NCBI GenBank assembly: GCA_034368805.1
Contig: JAXMLJ010000109.1
Span: 1 to 20,864 of the forward strand
DNA from: UBA2272 sp034368805
Lineage (GTDB): Bacteria > Actinomycetota > Coriobacteriia > Anaerosomatales > Anaerosomataceae
DNA length: 20,864 bases
Reading direction: 5' to 3'
In this document: piece by piece, positions 6,788-14,991 of the stretch
How the letters are laid out: each line of letters starts with the position of its first letter
Numbering within the stretch: position 1 is the first letter of the stretch
The notes under the pieces: model-generated
Databases searched by the model: none
Told to the model about the DNA's origin: nothing
What the model saw: only the letters and a program-made list of their open reading frames with translations
Position numbers and translations under genes: made by a program

Positions 6788-9748
6788 CTAGTCCCAGTTT
6801 TCGGTGGCGGCACCGCTGTGCCGGCCCGCGCAGCTTGCCTGACAGTCGGAGTCTGCGTAGGTGCTTCCATCAGCCCGCTTGGTGAACGACTGGATCGCGG
6901 CGTTTCCAGCCTTGTAGCGCGCGGGGATCGTAGTCGAATCCGCATCGACGATGAGGCGCGACACCTTGCCCCCGTGCGGAACGAGGATGTGGCACGCGGT
7001 GCATTCGCCACGGCCCGTCTGACGATGGTTGTTTCGATGGACGCTGTTGCTGGATCCCGCGGTCGTTTCGTTGAGGTTCGGGTGGCAGTTCAGGCAGAAG
7101 AGACCGGTCACCGTGCCCCCGAGCACGTACGTGCCCGGCCACGTGGTGTTCGGGCCCTTCAGCATGTATGCCGCCGCCGAGCCGTGCGGACCCTGGGCGC
7201 GCGGGGTGGCGGCGCTGTCTCCGTGACAGTCCGAGCAGTACATGGTCCGGCCCCTGCCCGCCGTCCACTGCCCCCCGAGCCGGCTGTCGGCCGGTAGACG
7301 GCTCGAACCGTTGTTCACGCCCGCATCCACCGTAGGCAGCGCCGCGAACACGGGATGGAAGGAGTCATTCTTCGGGTTGAACTCGAGCGCCACATCGGTC
7401 CACGCTGCGTCGTACCAGTCAGATCCAGGATCGGTGAGCGCGGTGTTCGCGCCGGAGTGACACTTGATGCAGATCTCGTACTCCTTGGTGGCCACCGCCG
7501 GCGTGTACGCCGCCGGCGCCGTCCACTCCGTTGCCGAGAATGTGATCGCAAGCCCGTCGGCACCGGCGATCGGTGAGGTGTCCTGGATCGCGTTGGTACC
7601 CTTGGCGTGGTTCTGCGAGTTCAGCACGCCGTTGCCGAGCACATGCGGGTTGTGGCAGTCCTCGCACTCGACGTGCTTGTTGGCCGAGATGTGCGCCTGG
7701 TCCTCTCCTGCCTGATGCTCGCCCGCGTAGCCGACGACATCATGCCTGTTGACCGAGTATCCGGCTGACGGCGTCGTGAAGTACCACTCGATGTTGCGGG
7801 CGGCCGGTCCCATGGCCTTGAAGCCATACCCGTCGTGGCCGGCGGACCCCTCGGTATGGCACGCGAAACACAGGTTCTCCTCGGTCGATGCACTCCCGGC
7901 GACCACGCTCGCGCCGAGCGCTCTGGCGATCCGGCTCTCGGTGTCCGAGAAGTGCGGCGCGATCTTGAAGGTGCCGTCCTGGCGACCGTCCAGGCCATCG
8001 GGATCCGTATGGCACTTCGTGCAGTTTGGCCAGAAGGCCGACGTCGTGTCGTACCCGACGATCGTGGCGTCGCTGATCACGTAGTCGTGCGCACCGCCCG
8101 CATAGTCGGCACCATCAACCGCGTACCCGAGACCGCCCACGGCGACCGAATGGCAACTCACGCAGATGCCGTTGGGCGTGCCGACCGTGTGGTCGGTCCG
8201 CACGGCGACGACGCCATCGATGCTCGTTCGCAGGTTAGCGCCCTTGTCCGCGTTGAACTCGTCGTGATCGACGTGGCAACTCAGACAGTAGACCGTGTCG
8301 GTGGTGTCCTCGGTGATGTAGTCGGGATACGCCGCCGTGTCGCCCCGGCGCCCGACCCTGCCCACGCTGTGACCAAACGCGGCCGGCGCTGATGCATCCC
8401 ACTCCATCTCCGGTCTGAGGGTGCCGTGGCAGTCGTAGCACGACTGACCGCCGGCCGAGACGCCGTCAGGATTGGGCGAGTGGCCGGAACCATGACAGTT
8501 GCAGCCCTCGAGCGTAGTGCTCTCGTGCTGCGCGATCGAGGACGGCAGCGCGATCATGTCCTCGCGGGCGATCCCCGCCACTACCTTTGTGACCGAATCG
8601 GGCGCGGACGCCAGGGCAGCGTTGGACATGGTCCCGCTCCCACTGTCCCACCAGAACCCGTCCGAACTCAGATGGCACGAGTAGCAGAAGGCCGACTGCC
8701 CGGCGGACGTGCCTGGATCGAGGTCAGAGCCGAGCGAGTCCTGTATCAGGAGCATGTTGCCGTTCTTTGAGCCATGCGCGTTATGACACTCGTAGCAGGG
8801 CAGCGGGGAGCCGGCCTCAAGGACCGAACCGGCCGACCTGATCAAGTGACCCGTGCCGTACCCGCCCTTGTCGGGATCCGGATCGTCCGGGTCGTGGCAA
8901 CCGAAGCACGCATCAGCACCCGGATCGCCAGGGGCACTCGGCCCGAACGTGTCGAGCAGATTGTCGTACTCGCTCACGCCCCTGTGACTCGCGTGGCACC
9001 AGAGGCAGTCGCCCACGACGCGCGCAGCCGTCCGCTCGGGAGCCGCCTGTATCACGACACTGTCCGATGCAGGGATCGACGCGTGCGCACTGGCGGCATA
9101 CGCCGCCGCGCCGCGGAACGTGCCGGTCATCGGGTAGCCTCTCGCGTCGCGGCTCGACGACTCGTAGAGCAGGTCGTAGTAGCCATCGCCGACCAAGCCC
9201 GACCAGTTGGTGCCGAGTTCGGGCGTGTGGCACGCGAGGCACCAGGAGTTCGGCTCGGCGGTGCGACTGACCTCCTGGCCGTTGATCTCGGATCTCGGAA
9301 GCCCGGGCGCCGACGAGTGCGCATCGTGACAGCCGGAGCAGGTGTTGGTGAGATCCGGGCCCTCATCTTCGGCCACATCCTCGACCGCGTGACCGCTCAG
9401 GAATCCGCTCTCGAAGGTCGCTGCCGCGTTACTCACGGCCGGCCCTGAGTCAGCATGGCACTTGAAGCAGAACAGCGTCTGCGTGACGACCGTGGAGGTG
9501 GAGTCGACGGATAGCAGCCCTCGGGATATGGATGCCTGGTGTGGCACATGACATGTGCCACACCTGCCGAGGCCGGGTTCGGGGCTGTAGTCACCGTGCG
9601 GGCTCTCGGCAGCAGCGGCGACGGAGGCCAGAGAAGCGACGATGATCGCGCTGAGGGTCACCACGAACAGGGCGCGCGTGAAGCTTCGCGCCCTACCGCG
9701 TGCTCCGGTTGCTGCCCCAGGGCACCATGCACTCCGCGCGAGCCGCAC
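6788..9748 (-). CDS. Large secreted 18-heme c-type cytochrome
   Basis: A 986-residue protein with a signal peptide (hydrophobic run about 26-46, probable cut near AAA-ES at 47). I count 18 CXXCH sites, from CGTCH at 63-67 to CTACH near the C-terminus. One further site is non-canonical: CNCH at 416-419 (8492-8503). Several sites carry the doubled-cytochrome pattern CHxxH (CHVPH, CHDAH, CHASH, CHNAH, CHNPH), so this is a cytochrome c3-like/doubled-CXXCH protein. Heme density is low (one per ~55 residues), with long linkers rich in Ser, Gly and Asp. The end holds CQASCAGRH (969-977), not a heme motif as written. No transmembrane helix or LPXTG sorting signal is visible at the C-terminus, so it is secreted or held by partners. 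Start: GTG 9748 after GAAGGGA at about nine bases; GTG 9754 and GTG 9790 are alternatives. It probably conducts electrons outside the membrane. Confidence 0.9.
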   Translation of the reverse strand: MRLARSAWCPGAATGARGRARSFTRALFVVTLSAIIVASLASVAAAAESPHGDYSPEPGLGRCGTCHVPHQASISRGLLSVDSTSTVVTQTLFCFKCHADSGPAVSNAAATFESGFLSGHAVEDVAEDEGPDLTNTCSGCHDAHSSAPGLPRSEINGQEVSRTAEPNSWCLACHTPELGTNWSGLVGDGYYDLLYESSSRDARGYPMTGTFRGAAAYAASAHASIPASDSVVIQAAPERTAARVVGDCLWCHASHRGVSEYDNLLDTFGPSAPGDPGADACFGCHDPDDPDPDKGGYGTGHLIRSAGSVLEAGSPLPCYECHNAHGSKNGNMLLIQDSLGSDLDPGTSAGQSAFCYSCHLSSDGFWWDSGSGTMSNAALASAPDSVTKVVAGIAREDMIALPSSIAQHESTTLEGCNCHGSGHSPNPDGVSAGGQSCYDCHGTLRPEMEWDASAPAAFGHSVGRVGRRGDTAAYPDYITEDTTDTVYCLSCHVDHDEFNADKGANLRTSIDGVVAVRTDHTVGTPNGICVSCHSVAVGGLGYAVDGADYAGGAHDYVISDATIVGYDTTSAFWPNCTKCHTDPDGLDGRQDGTFKIAPHFSDTESRIARALGASVVAGSASTEENLCFACHTEGSAGHDGYGFKAMGPAARNIEWYFTTPSAGYSVNRHDVVGYAGEHQAGEDQAHISANKHVECEDCHNPHVLGNGVLNSQNHAKGTNAIQDTSPIAGADGLAITFSATEWTAPAAYTPAVATKEYEICIKCHSGANTALTDPGSDWYDAAWTDVALEFNPKNDSFHPVFAALPTVDAGVNNGSSRLPADSRLGGQWTAGRGRTMYCSDCHGDSAATPRAQGPHGSAAAYMLKGPNTTWPGTYVLGGTVTGLFCLNCHPNLNETTAGSSNSVHRNNHRQTGRGECTACHILVPHGGKVSRLIVDADSTTIPARYKAGNAAIQSFTKRADGSTYADSDCQASCAGRHSGAATENWD

Positions 9749-9872
9749 GCTCACCGGTCCCTTCGCAGTCAGCCCCTCGACGTATGTCACCTATTGGAAC
9801 AGCACGACTCGTGCCACGGTGCACAAGCGCCCGAGGGCCGTTCGTCGTACCTCTCAGTATAGCCGGTGGCCG

Positions 9873-10886
9873 CTAGAACCGCACTCCGTACACCTTCACG
9901 CGACCCACGTCCGGATCGGTGACGTAGAGCCGCCCGGAGCGCTCGTGCCACGCCACCCCCTCCGGGGCGAGCGGTGCGTCCGTAGAGACTGTCTCGGCAG
10001 CGATCGAGTGCGTCCGTGCGCCCTCGGCGTCGCACACTCGTACGGCGGCGCCCAACACCTCCGCGATGGCGACCCCGTCGCGCACCGCCACGACGCCGCG
10101 CGGGAGAGCGTACGCATCGGCGAACACGCCGATCTCGACTCCGGACTTCAGATCGAGGACGCGGACCTGGTTCCGATCGGACTCGGCCACCACGATCCTC
10201 TCGTCACTCACCGCGATACCGCCGACGTGTCCGAGCGGAGGCTCCGAACCCGCGCCGAGCGAGCGGACGAACACGCCATCACTGTCGTAGACGTGGATCG
10301 CGCCGACAGCGGCATCGGCGACGTAGATCTCACCGTCATGGTACGCGACGGCCGTCGGCCGCTCCGGCGCGGTGTCGGTGTCCTCAGCGCCCACCCGGAA
10401 GAGCAGGTCCGCAGAGTCTGCGGCAGTCTGGAAGACCAGCACGCGCCCGCCCCGGGCGTCGATGACCGCAAAGCGCTTCGGTCCGGCTGCCGCGACGGAC
10501 GTGGGCACGGCCTTCGCCTGCCCGTCCGCGACGTGGAGCACGACCTCGCCGGTCCGCTCGCCCTTCTCGTTGAAGATGGCCACCCTACCCGCACCGGCCT
10601 CGGCGATATACACGCGCGAGCCGTCGATGGCGATGCCCGAGGGCTCGGCAAGCGGCTCCGAGCCCTCTGCGGGGAAGTAGCCGACCAGTCCCACCACGAC
10701 CGATGGGTCGTCTGGAAGATCGGCGAACGGATCGGTGCCGAACGGCCAGCCGATGATGCTCACCGCCACGATAGCCGCGGCCACGATCAGCACGATGACG
10801 ATCGCGGCGACGAGCTGACTCGGCTCGATGTACCTGAGGCGGGCGAGCACGCGCCTGGTCTTTGGCGCGGAGCCCGCTCCGCTCAC
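9873..10886 (-). CDS. Membrane-anchored six-bladed NHL-type beta-propeller protein (copy 1)
   Basis: A 337-residue protein: short basic cytoplasmic start, one transmembrane helix (about 26-46, LVAAIVIVLIVAAAIVAVS) and an extracytoplasmic beta-propeller. Six NHL-like repeats can be read, each with P-x-G/A-V-A then I/V-Y-V/I-A-D/E and a final R-V-x-V-F/Y strand, beginning with PSGIAIDGSRVYIAEAGAG and ending at the C-terminal RVKVYGVRF. Such propellers bind proteins or glycans and rarely act as enzymes. No heme motif is present. The GTG start overlaps the stop of the 12-heme cytochrome gene by 4 nt (GTGA), with GGAG ahead, so the two are translationally coupled and are likely partners. A second propeller of the same topology lies at 13863-14987. 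I infer a scaffold or docking role for the cytochromes. Confidence 0.85.
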   Translation of the reverse strand: MSGAGSAPKTRRVLARLRYIEPSQLVAAIVIVLIVAAAIVAVSIIGWPFGTDPFADLPDDPSVVVGLVGYFPAEGSEPLAEPSGIAIDGSRVYIAEAGAGRVAIFNEKGERTGEVVLHVADGQAKAVPTSVAAAGPKRFAVIDARGGRVLVFQTAADSADLLFRVGAEDTDTAPERPTAVAYHDGEIYVADAAVGAIHVYDSDGVFVRSLGAGSEPPLGHVGGIAVSDERIVVAESDRNQVRVLDLKSGVEIGVFADAYALPRGVVAVRDGVAIAEVLGAAVRVCDAEGARTHSIAAETVSTDAPLAPEGVAWHERSGRLYVTDPDVGRVKVYGVRF

Positions 10887-12112
10887 TGGCCGCTCCGAAC
10901 GTGGCAGGCGGCGCAGTACGTCGGGTTGTGGCACTCGAAGCACGCCTGGGCGCCGCCTTCACGCACCGCGCCCATATGCTGCGGGATCCACGGCTGCGCC
11001 GGGTCGGCGGTCTTGTGGTGGCAGGCGTTGCAGAACTCTGTGCCGACCGCCTCGACCGGGCGGCCCTCGCCGGCATGGCACATCGCGCACGAGTCGGCCT
11101 GTTGCTTGCCAGCCTCGCCGTGACCGGTGAGGAAGCCCTCGGGGTGCGGCATCTCGACGCCGTGACAGTCGACGCAGAACGTGTCCACGATGTGGCACGT
11201 GCTGCAGTAGTCGATGGACGAGACGTCCGCCAGATGCAGCACATGGTCGTCACCGGACGAGGGAGCGTAGGACCCGCCAGCCTCGGCGGTCGCTTCCTCA
11301 CTCGCCCCGTGGACGACCGGCTTGCGCACCGACTCGGCCGGACGACCCGTGGCATGGTCGACCTCCATGTTCGCCAGCTGCGCGTGGCCCTTGGGGTAGA
11401 AGCCCTCTTCCTTGTGGTTGGCGGGCTTGAGATCGAACGACGCGCTGTGGCATACGGCACACTCGCCGGGGGCCTTGTACTCGTCGCCGGACGGTGACTC
11501 GGCCGTCAGCGTGTGGCAGCGGAAACACGCGGTCATCGTCATGAAGTCGGCATGCAGGGCGGCAGGCTCGCCGCTCTCCGGATCGACCATCGTGATCTCG
11601 AGCCCGGCTTCCGGATGGGCGACCCGGTTGTGACATGCCGTGCAGTGGACGTGCTTCTCCTCGTGGACCTCGTGGTCGATGAGGATGCCTGTGCTCGGCG
11701 TGATGAGACGGTTCTCCGAGTGGCACTGCGTGCACTGCCCGGAACCCATGTGTGCGCCATCGAGCGCCAGGTGGCTCACGGGGTTGAGCGGCACGTGATA
11801 GGTCTTTGTCGCGAGTTCATAGGCTCCCACGATGCCGGCGTGGGCCTTGTGATAGAGGAAGGTGACCGGATCGGCGTTGACCGGGAGGTGACACGAGATG
11901 CACGCGACCATGTTGTGCGACGACCCGTCGTAGGCGACCACCGGATCGAGTTGGACCGAGTGGCAGAAGCCGCCGCAGAACCAGTAGCTCGACGTGGCGC
12001 CGAGCGCGACCATCATGACCAGCAGCACGCTGACGATGGCAACGGCCGACCAGATGAGATACCGCGGCCGACGCACTGGGTCTTTGAATCCGGCAAGGGG
12101 GTTCAGCGACAT
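10883..12112 (-). CDS. Membrane-anchored 12-heme cytochrome c, NapC/NrfH-like anchor
   Basis: A 409-residue protein with a short cytoplasmic start, one transmembrane helix (about 18-40) and 12 heme sites: 11 CXXCH plus a first site CGGFCH (residues 46-51; 11960-11977), a CX3CH variant just outside the membrane. The helix followed at once by the first heme is the layout of NapC/NirT/NrfH/ImcH-type proteins, which take electrons from menaquinol; this is the most likely quinol-interacting member here. The remaining sites include CTQCH, CTACH, CFRCH, CAVCH, CSTCH, CVDCH, CAMCH, CNACH, CFECH and CAACH, with many free histidines for bis-His ligation. Start: ATG 12112 with GGAG seven bases ahead; the preceding TTG (12115) is less likely. 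It lies 25 bases after the 15-heme gene and overlaps the propeller gene by 4 nt. Quinol oxidation is inferred, not shown. Confidence 0.88.
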   Translation of the reverse strand: MSLNPLAGFKDPVRRPRYLIWSAVAIVSVLLVMMVALGATSSYWFCGGFCHSVQLDPVVAYDGSSHNMVACISCHLPVNADPVTFLYHKAHAGIVGAYELATKTYHVPLNPVSHLALDGAHMGSGQCTQCHSENRLITPSTGILIDHEVHEEKHVHCTACHNRVAHPEAGLEITMVDPESGEPAALHADFMTMTACFRCHTLTAESPSGDEYKAPGECAVCHSASFDLKPANHKEEGFYPKGHAQLANMEVDHATGRPAESVRKPVVHGASEEATAEAGGSYAPSSGDDHVLHLADVSSIDYCSTCHIVDTFCVDCHGVEMPHPEGFLTGHGEAGKQQADSCAMCHAGEGRPVEAVGTEFCNACHHKTADPAQPWIPQHMGAVREGGAQACFECHNPTYCAACHVRSGQ

Positions 12113-12137
12113 CAAGCAGCTCCTAGCGGGTCGAGGA

Positions 12138-13616
12138 TCAGAAGTCTACGCCGACGATCTCGCCAGGAACAACCCCGTGGCAGATCAGACAGTTGCCGTC
12201 GAACGGGAACTGGTAGTGCCGCAGCATGAAGTAGAACTGACTGCCATGCGGGTCGTGACATGAGGACGTACACGACAGCGCCCTCTTCGCGTTGACGTCG
12301 TAGAACACCGGCCTCACCGGATGCTTGTTACGGTCGTTGCCGCCGGTGATGTCATCGAAGTCCACCTTCGCGTGACACGGGAAGCACACCTCGGGCTGCG
12401 GCCCCTTGAGCAGCGGGCCCCAGTCGGATCCGTGCGGCGTGTGGCAGCGCCAGCACGGTGTCGACCGGTGCGCCGACAGGTCGTAGCTGGCCCGTATCGG
12501 CACCGCGTGGCAGTCGTAGCAGATGTCGTTGCCCTCGCTGTAGAGCAACCCTGCGTAGTTGGTCGCGTGCGGGTCGTGACAGCTGCTGCAGTTGAGCGAG
12601 ATCGTGCCGACGGGGTGGTGGCTCACCTTCAGGAAGTCGTTCTTGATCTCCCCATGGCAGTCGTAGCACAACGCCGGCTGGTTCTTGATGAGCAGCGGCA
12701 GGTAGTTCGAACCGTGCGGCTCGTGACAGCCGGTGCAGTTGTCGTAGAGGAACGGCTGGTGCTGCACGCCCATACGCGACAGGCGCGCCACCGATGGATG
12801 ACACGTGAAGCACAAGCTGCGCTGCGAGTCGACGAGGATCCCCCGGTAGCTCGACGCGTGCGGGTTGTGGCAGTCGAGGCAGACCCGGGCAGCGAAGGAC
12901 GGGTGGACCTGGTCGCGCTCCATCTCCGGTCCGACCTTGTGGCAGGTGACGCACAAGTCCCGCACGTCTTGCGTGAGCATCCCCGCGAAGTCCGACGCGT
13001 GCGGATCGTGACAGTCGACGCAGTAGCCGTTCATGAACGGCGCGTGCGTGTACGGCTCGGCACGCAGCGGCCCCATATTCCCGTGGCACATCCAGCACAG
13101 TTCGTTGGCGGGCATCACGAGTTCCGACTCGGCGTCCTTGATCTCGGTCGTCGTCTCCCGGACGACGCGGTCGGGGTCGACCTCGCCAGGCGCCCGCCCG
13201 TCAGGCGTGTCGAACACGTCGAGCACGAGCTTCAGCGGCAGCCATTCCACGAGCGTGCGCACGCGGTTCCAGGCCATCTGAAGACCCTCGAGTACGGTCT
13301 CGGTGCGGATCTCCCCGTGAGGCGTGTGACAGGTCGTGCACCGTTCGAGCATGAAGGGCTGGTGGACAGCGGTTCTGGAGAAGTCCGGGATGAGTTCCGT
13401 ATGACACTGAAGGCACTCGAGGTTGCGCAGCACACTGCGCACGACCTCGTCGTCACCGCGGCTCAGATACGTCTGGGTGATGGTCGTGATCGCGCACAGG
13501 AGCAGCAGGAGAACCAGCACGGCTGCAAAGACCCCGCGGCCACGACGGTTCGTGGTCCCGGTCTCTTCGCCGCCATCGGGCCCGGCGTCTATGGCCGAAA
13601 CGTCCGGTTCGCTCAA
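12138..13616 (-). CDS. Membrane-anchored 15-heme doubled-CXXCH cytochrome c
   Basis: A 492-residue protein with an acidic cytoplasmic start, one transmembrane helix (about 29-46) and 15 heme sites outside: 14 CXXCH and one CX3CH, CTSSCH (12255-12272), the fourteenth. Seven sites share a repeat signature CHxPHG/A, mostly followed by S/T-x-aromatic and a hydrophobic pair (for example CVDCHDPHAS, CTGCHEPHGS, CWRCHTPHGS), alternating with plain sites. The protein therefore seems built from about seven tandem two-heme units plus one extra heme (Paired/doubled_CXXCH family). A ~70-residue heme-free insert separates sites 2 and 3. At one heme per ~33 residues it could form a compact wire. Start: TTG 13616 follows GGGGAG at five bases; GTG 13634 has no Shine-Dalgarno sequence. 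It is the first gene after the 246-bp regulatory gap. Confidence 0.9.
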   Translation of the reverse strand: MSEPDVSAIDAGPDGGEETGTTNRRGRGVFAAVLVLLLLLCAITTITQTYLSRGDDEVVRSVLRNLECLQCHTELIPDFSRTAVHQPFMLERCTTCHTPHGEIRTETVLEGLQMAWNRVRTLVEWLPLKLVLDVFDTPDGRAPGEVDPDRVVRETTTEIKDAESELVMPANELCWMCHGNMGPLRAEPYTHAPFMNGYCVDCHDPHASDFAGMLTQDVRDLCVTCHKVGPEMERDQVHPSFAARVCLDCHNPHASSYRGILVDSQRSLCFTCHPSVARLSRMGVQHQPFLYDNCTGCHEPHGSNYLPLLIKNQPALCYDCHGEIKNDFLKVSHHPVGTISLNCSSCHDPHATNYAGLLYSEGNDICYDCHAVPIRASYDLSAHRSTPCWRCHTPHGSDWGPLLKGPQPEVCFPCHAKVDFDDITGGNDRNKHPVRPVFYDVNAKRALSCTSSCHDPHGSQFYFMLRHYQFPFDGNCLICHGVVPGEIVGVDF

Positions 13617-13824
13617 CGGTTCTCCCCAGCACACGCAAACGGGGTACCCGCACGCTCGAACGCGGCAGGTGCCCCCTCTGCCGACAGTCTATCACGCAGG
13701 CCCGTGTCCGAGTTCCGCGATTCACAATCACGTCGGCGCGCTTCTGCGGACAGCATTCGCGATGTCCCTCGGTCGCCGTGCTCGGGTGCCTTCGGCGCAC
13801 TGCGTGTGCGCTCCAGGTTCATTC

Positions 13825-13833
13825 ATCATAACA
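13825..13833 (-). promoter_or_regulatory. Candidate extended -10 promoter for the cytochrome block, with ~200-nt leader
   Basis: On the minus strand TG-T-TATGAT (13825-13833) matches the extended -10 pattern TGnTATAAT at five of six core bases; no good -35 is visible, as is usual for extended -10 promoters. It lies in the 246-bp gap between the propeller gene (stop at 13863) and the 15-heme gene (start 13616). Transcription would begin near 13818, giving a leader of about 200 bases. The leader holds a single Rex-like half-site, TTCACAA at 13721-13727 on the plus strand, without its mirror half. I see no clear terminator or riboswitch in the gap. Confidence 0.4.
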
Positions 13834-13862
13834 AAAGTCATGCGTGCCCGGCACCACCACGA

Positions 13863-14987
13863 TCAGTTCACAAGACGCACGAACTGCACCCTACCGGCGC
13901 CCTTATCGGCGATCACGACGAAGCCTCTGAGCACCTCCACGTCGTTCGCGAAGTTGAGCTGCCCGGGCTGTACCCCCCGCTCGCCGTACCGGGAGATGAC
14001 CTCGCCCTCGGCGGAGATCCTGACCAGGTCGAACCCGAACGCATCGGCCACGAGGATCGAGCCGTCCGGCATGACCGTGAGTCCGCGCGGGAGTTCGATC
14101 TCGCGCTCCTCCTTGTCGGTCACGCCACCCGAGATGGTTCCGACCTGCCAGAGCACCTCGCCCTCCGACGTGAAGGCCGTGACGCGATTGTGGTTGGAGT
14201 CCGAGACATAGACCGTCGCACCGTCATCGCTCACCGCGATGCCGTTTGGCCGGTCCACGTCACCGGCCCCGGCGCCGGGCTTACCCCACTGCGCGACGAA
14301 CTCGCCCTGGCGATCGAATACGACGATCTGATACGAGTCGGTCACGTAGACCCGCTCCCCGCTCACTGCGACATCGGTGGCGGCGATCCCGAGCCCACCG
14401 GCTCCGGAGCCACCGCGGCCCGTCACCGCAAGCGGGTCCGGAAAGCGCAGAAGCGGCGCGCCGTCGGGATCGAACACCTCGACCGAATCGTTGTAAAGGC
14501 TCGCCACGTAGACGTTGCCGTCCTCGTCGGTGTCGATGCCGACGGGATAGTTGAGCGATCCCGGCGCGTAGGTCGAGGTCGCGCCGGCGGCGGGCTTGGC
14601 CACCCCGAACGAACCGAACTCGAACTGGAAACGCCCCTGCGAGTCGAAGACGCACACGCGGCTGTTGCCCGCGTCGGTCACGTAGATCCGGTTGCCCTCG
14701 CCAACGGCAACACCCATCGGCCGGTCGAACAGCGGCCGGTCACCCTCGGCGGGGCCATGGACCTGCCAGACCGGCTGGATTCCCTGCTTCGCGGGTACGT
14801 CGGTCAGAACCTCCGGCCGGCCGAGGAACCACAGCAGGTAGACGACGAGTCCGATGAGGATCAGCGTCAGGGCGATCGCGAGCAGCATGAACGCGCGCCG
14901 CGGCGTGAGGTTGAAGCCGCGGCGGGGCGGCGGCACGTCTGACTCCGGAATCGGCTCGAAAGCCTCTGGTGCACGGTTGTCGGACAC
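13863..14987 (-). CDS. Membrane-anchored six-bladed NHL-type beta-propeller protein (copy 2)
   Basis: A 374-residue protein with a Pro/Arg-rich cytoplasmic start, one transmembrane helix (about 34-55) and an extracytoplasmic propeller. Six repeats are readable, opening with PMGVAVGEGNRIYVTDAGNSR and followed by units such as PVGIDTDEDGNVYVAS, PNGIAVSDDGATVYVSDSNHNR and PRGLTVMPDGSILVADAFG. The H/Y-N/S-R-V pattern is typical NHL. It shares topology and blade number with the protein at 9873-10886 but is more regular. The GTG start (14987) lies four bases after the stop of the TPR gene and uses AAGG/GGAG elements in that gene's end. Neighbours are a TPR protein on one side and the 15-heme cytochrome on the other. 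I infer a protein-binding scaffold on the outer membrane face. Confidence 0.85.
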   Translation of the reverse strand: MSDNRAPEAFEPIPESDVPPPRRGFNLTPRRAFMLLAIALTLILIGLVVYLLWFLGRPEVLTDVPAKQGIQPVWQVHGPAEGDRPLFDRPMGVAVGEGNRIYVTDAGNSRVCVFDSQGRFQFEFGSFGVAKPAAGATSTYAPGSLNYPVGIDTDEDGNVYVASLYNDSVEVFDPDGAPLLRFPDPLAVTGRGGSGAGGLGIAATDVAVSGERVYVTDSYQIVVFDRQGEFVAQWGKPGAGAGDVDRPNGIAVSDDGATVYVSDSNHNRVTAFTSEGEVLWQVGTISGGVTDKEEREIELPRGLTVMPDGSILVADAFGFDLVRISAEGEVISRYGERGVQPGQLNFANDVEVLRGFVVIADKGAGRVQFVRLVN

Positions 14988-14991
14988 GCTC

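Noticed and set aside
9802..9814. GCACG/CGTGC hairpin just upstream of the 18-heme gene
   Set aside because: A five-base stem with a three-base loop and no T-tract is common by chance in GC-rich DNA.
9642..11123. 493-codon plus-strand open frame
   Set aside because: Antisense to the 18-heme N-terminus, propeller 1 and the end of the 12-heme gene; low-complexity composition and no recognisable domain.
13721..13727. Rex operator
   Set aside because: Only one half-site is present; the mirror half matches about two of seven bases. Kept only as a note on the promoter gap.
13613..13822. 69-codon minus-strand frame ahead of the 15-heme gene as a leader peptide
   Set aside because: Its ATG lies upstream of the predicted transcription start, it has no Shine-Dalgarno sequence, and it overlaps the start of the cytochrome gene.
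12321..14942. 873-codon plus-strand open frame antisense to the cytochrome and propeller genes
   Set aside because: It overlaps well-supported minus-strand genes, is Arg/Val/His-rich with no domain or signal, and is the kind of shadow frame that high-GC coding DNA produces.
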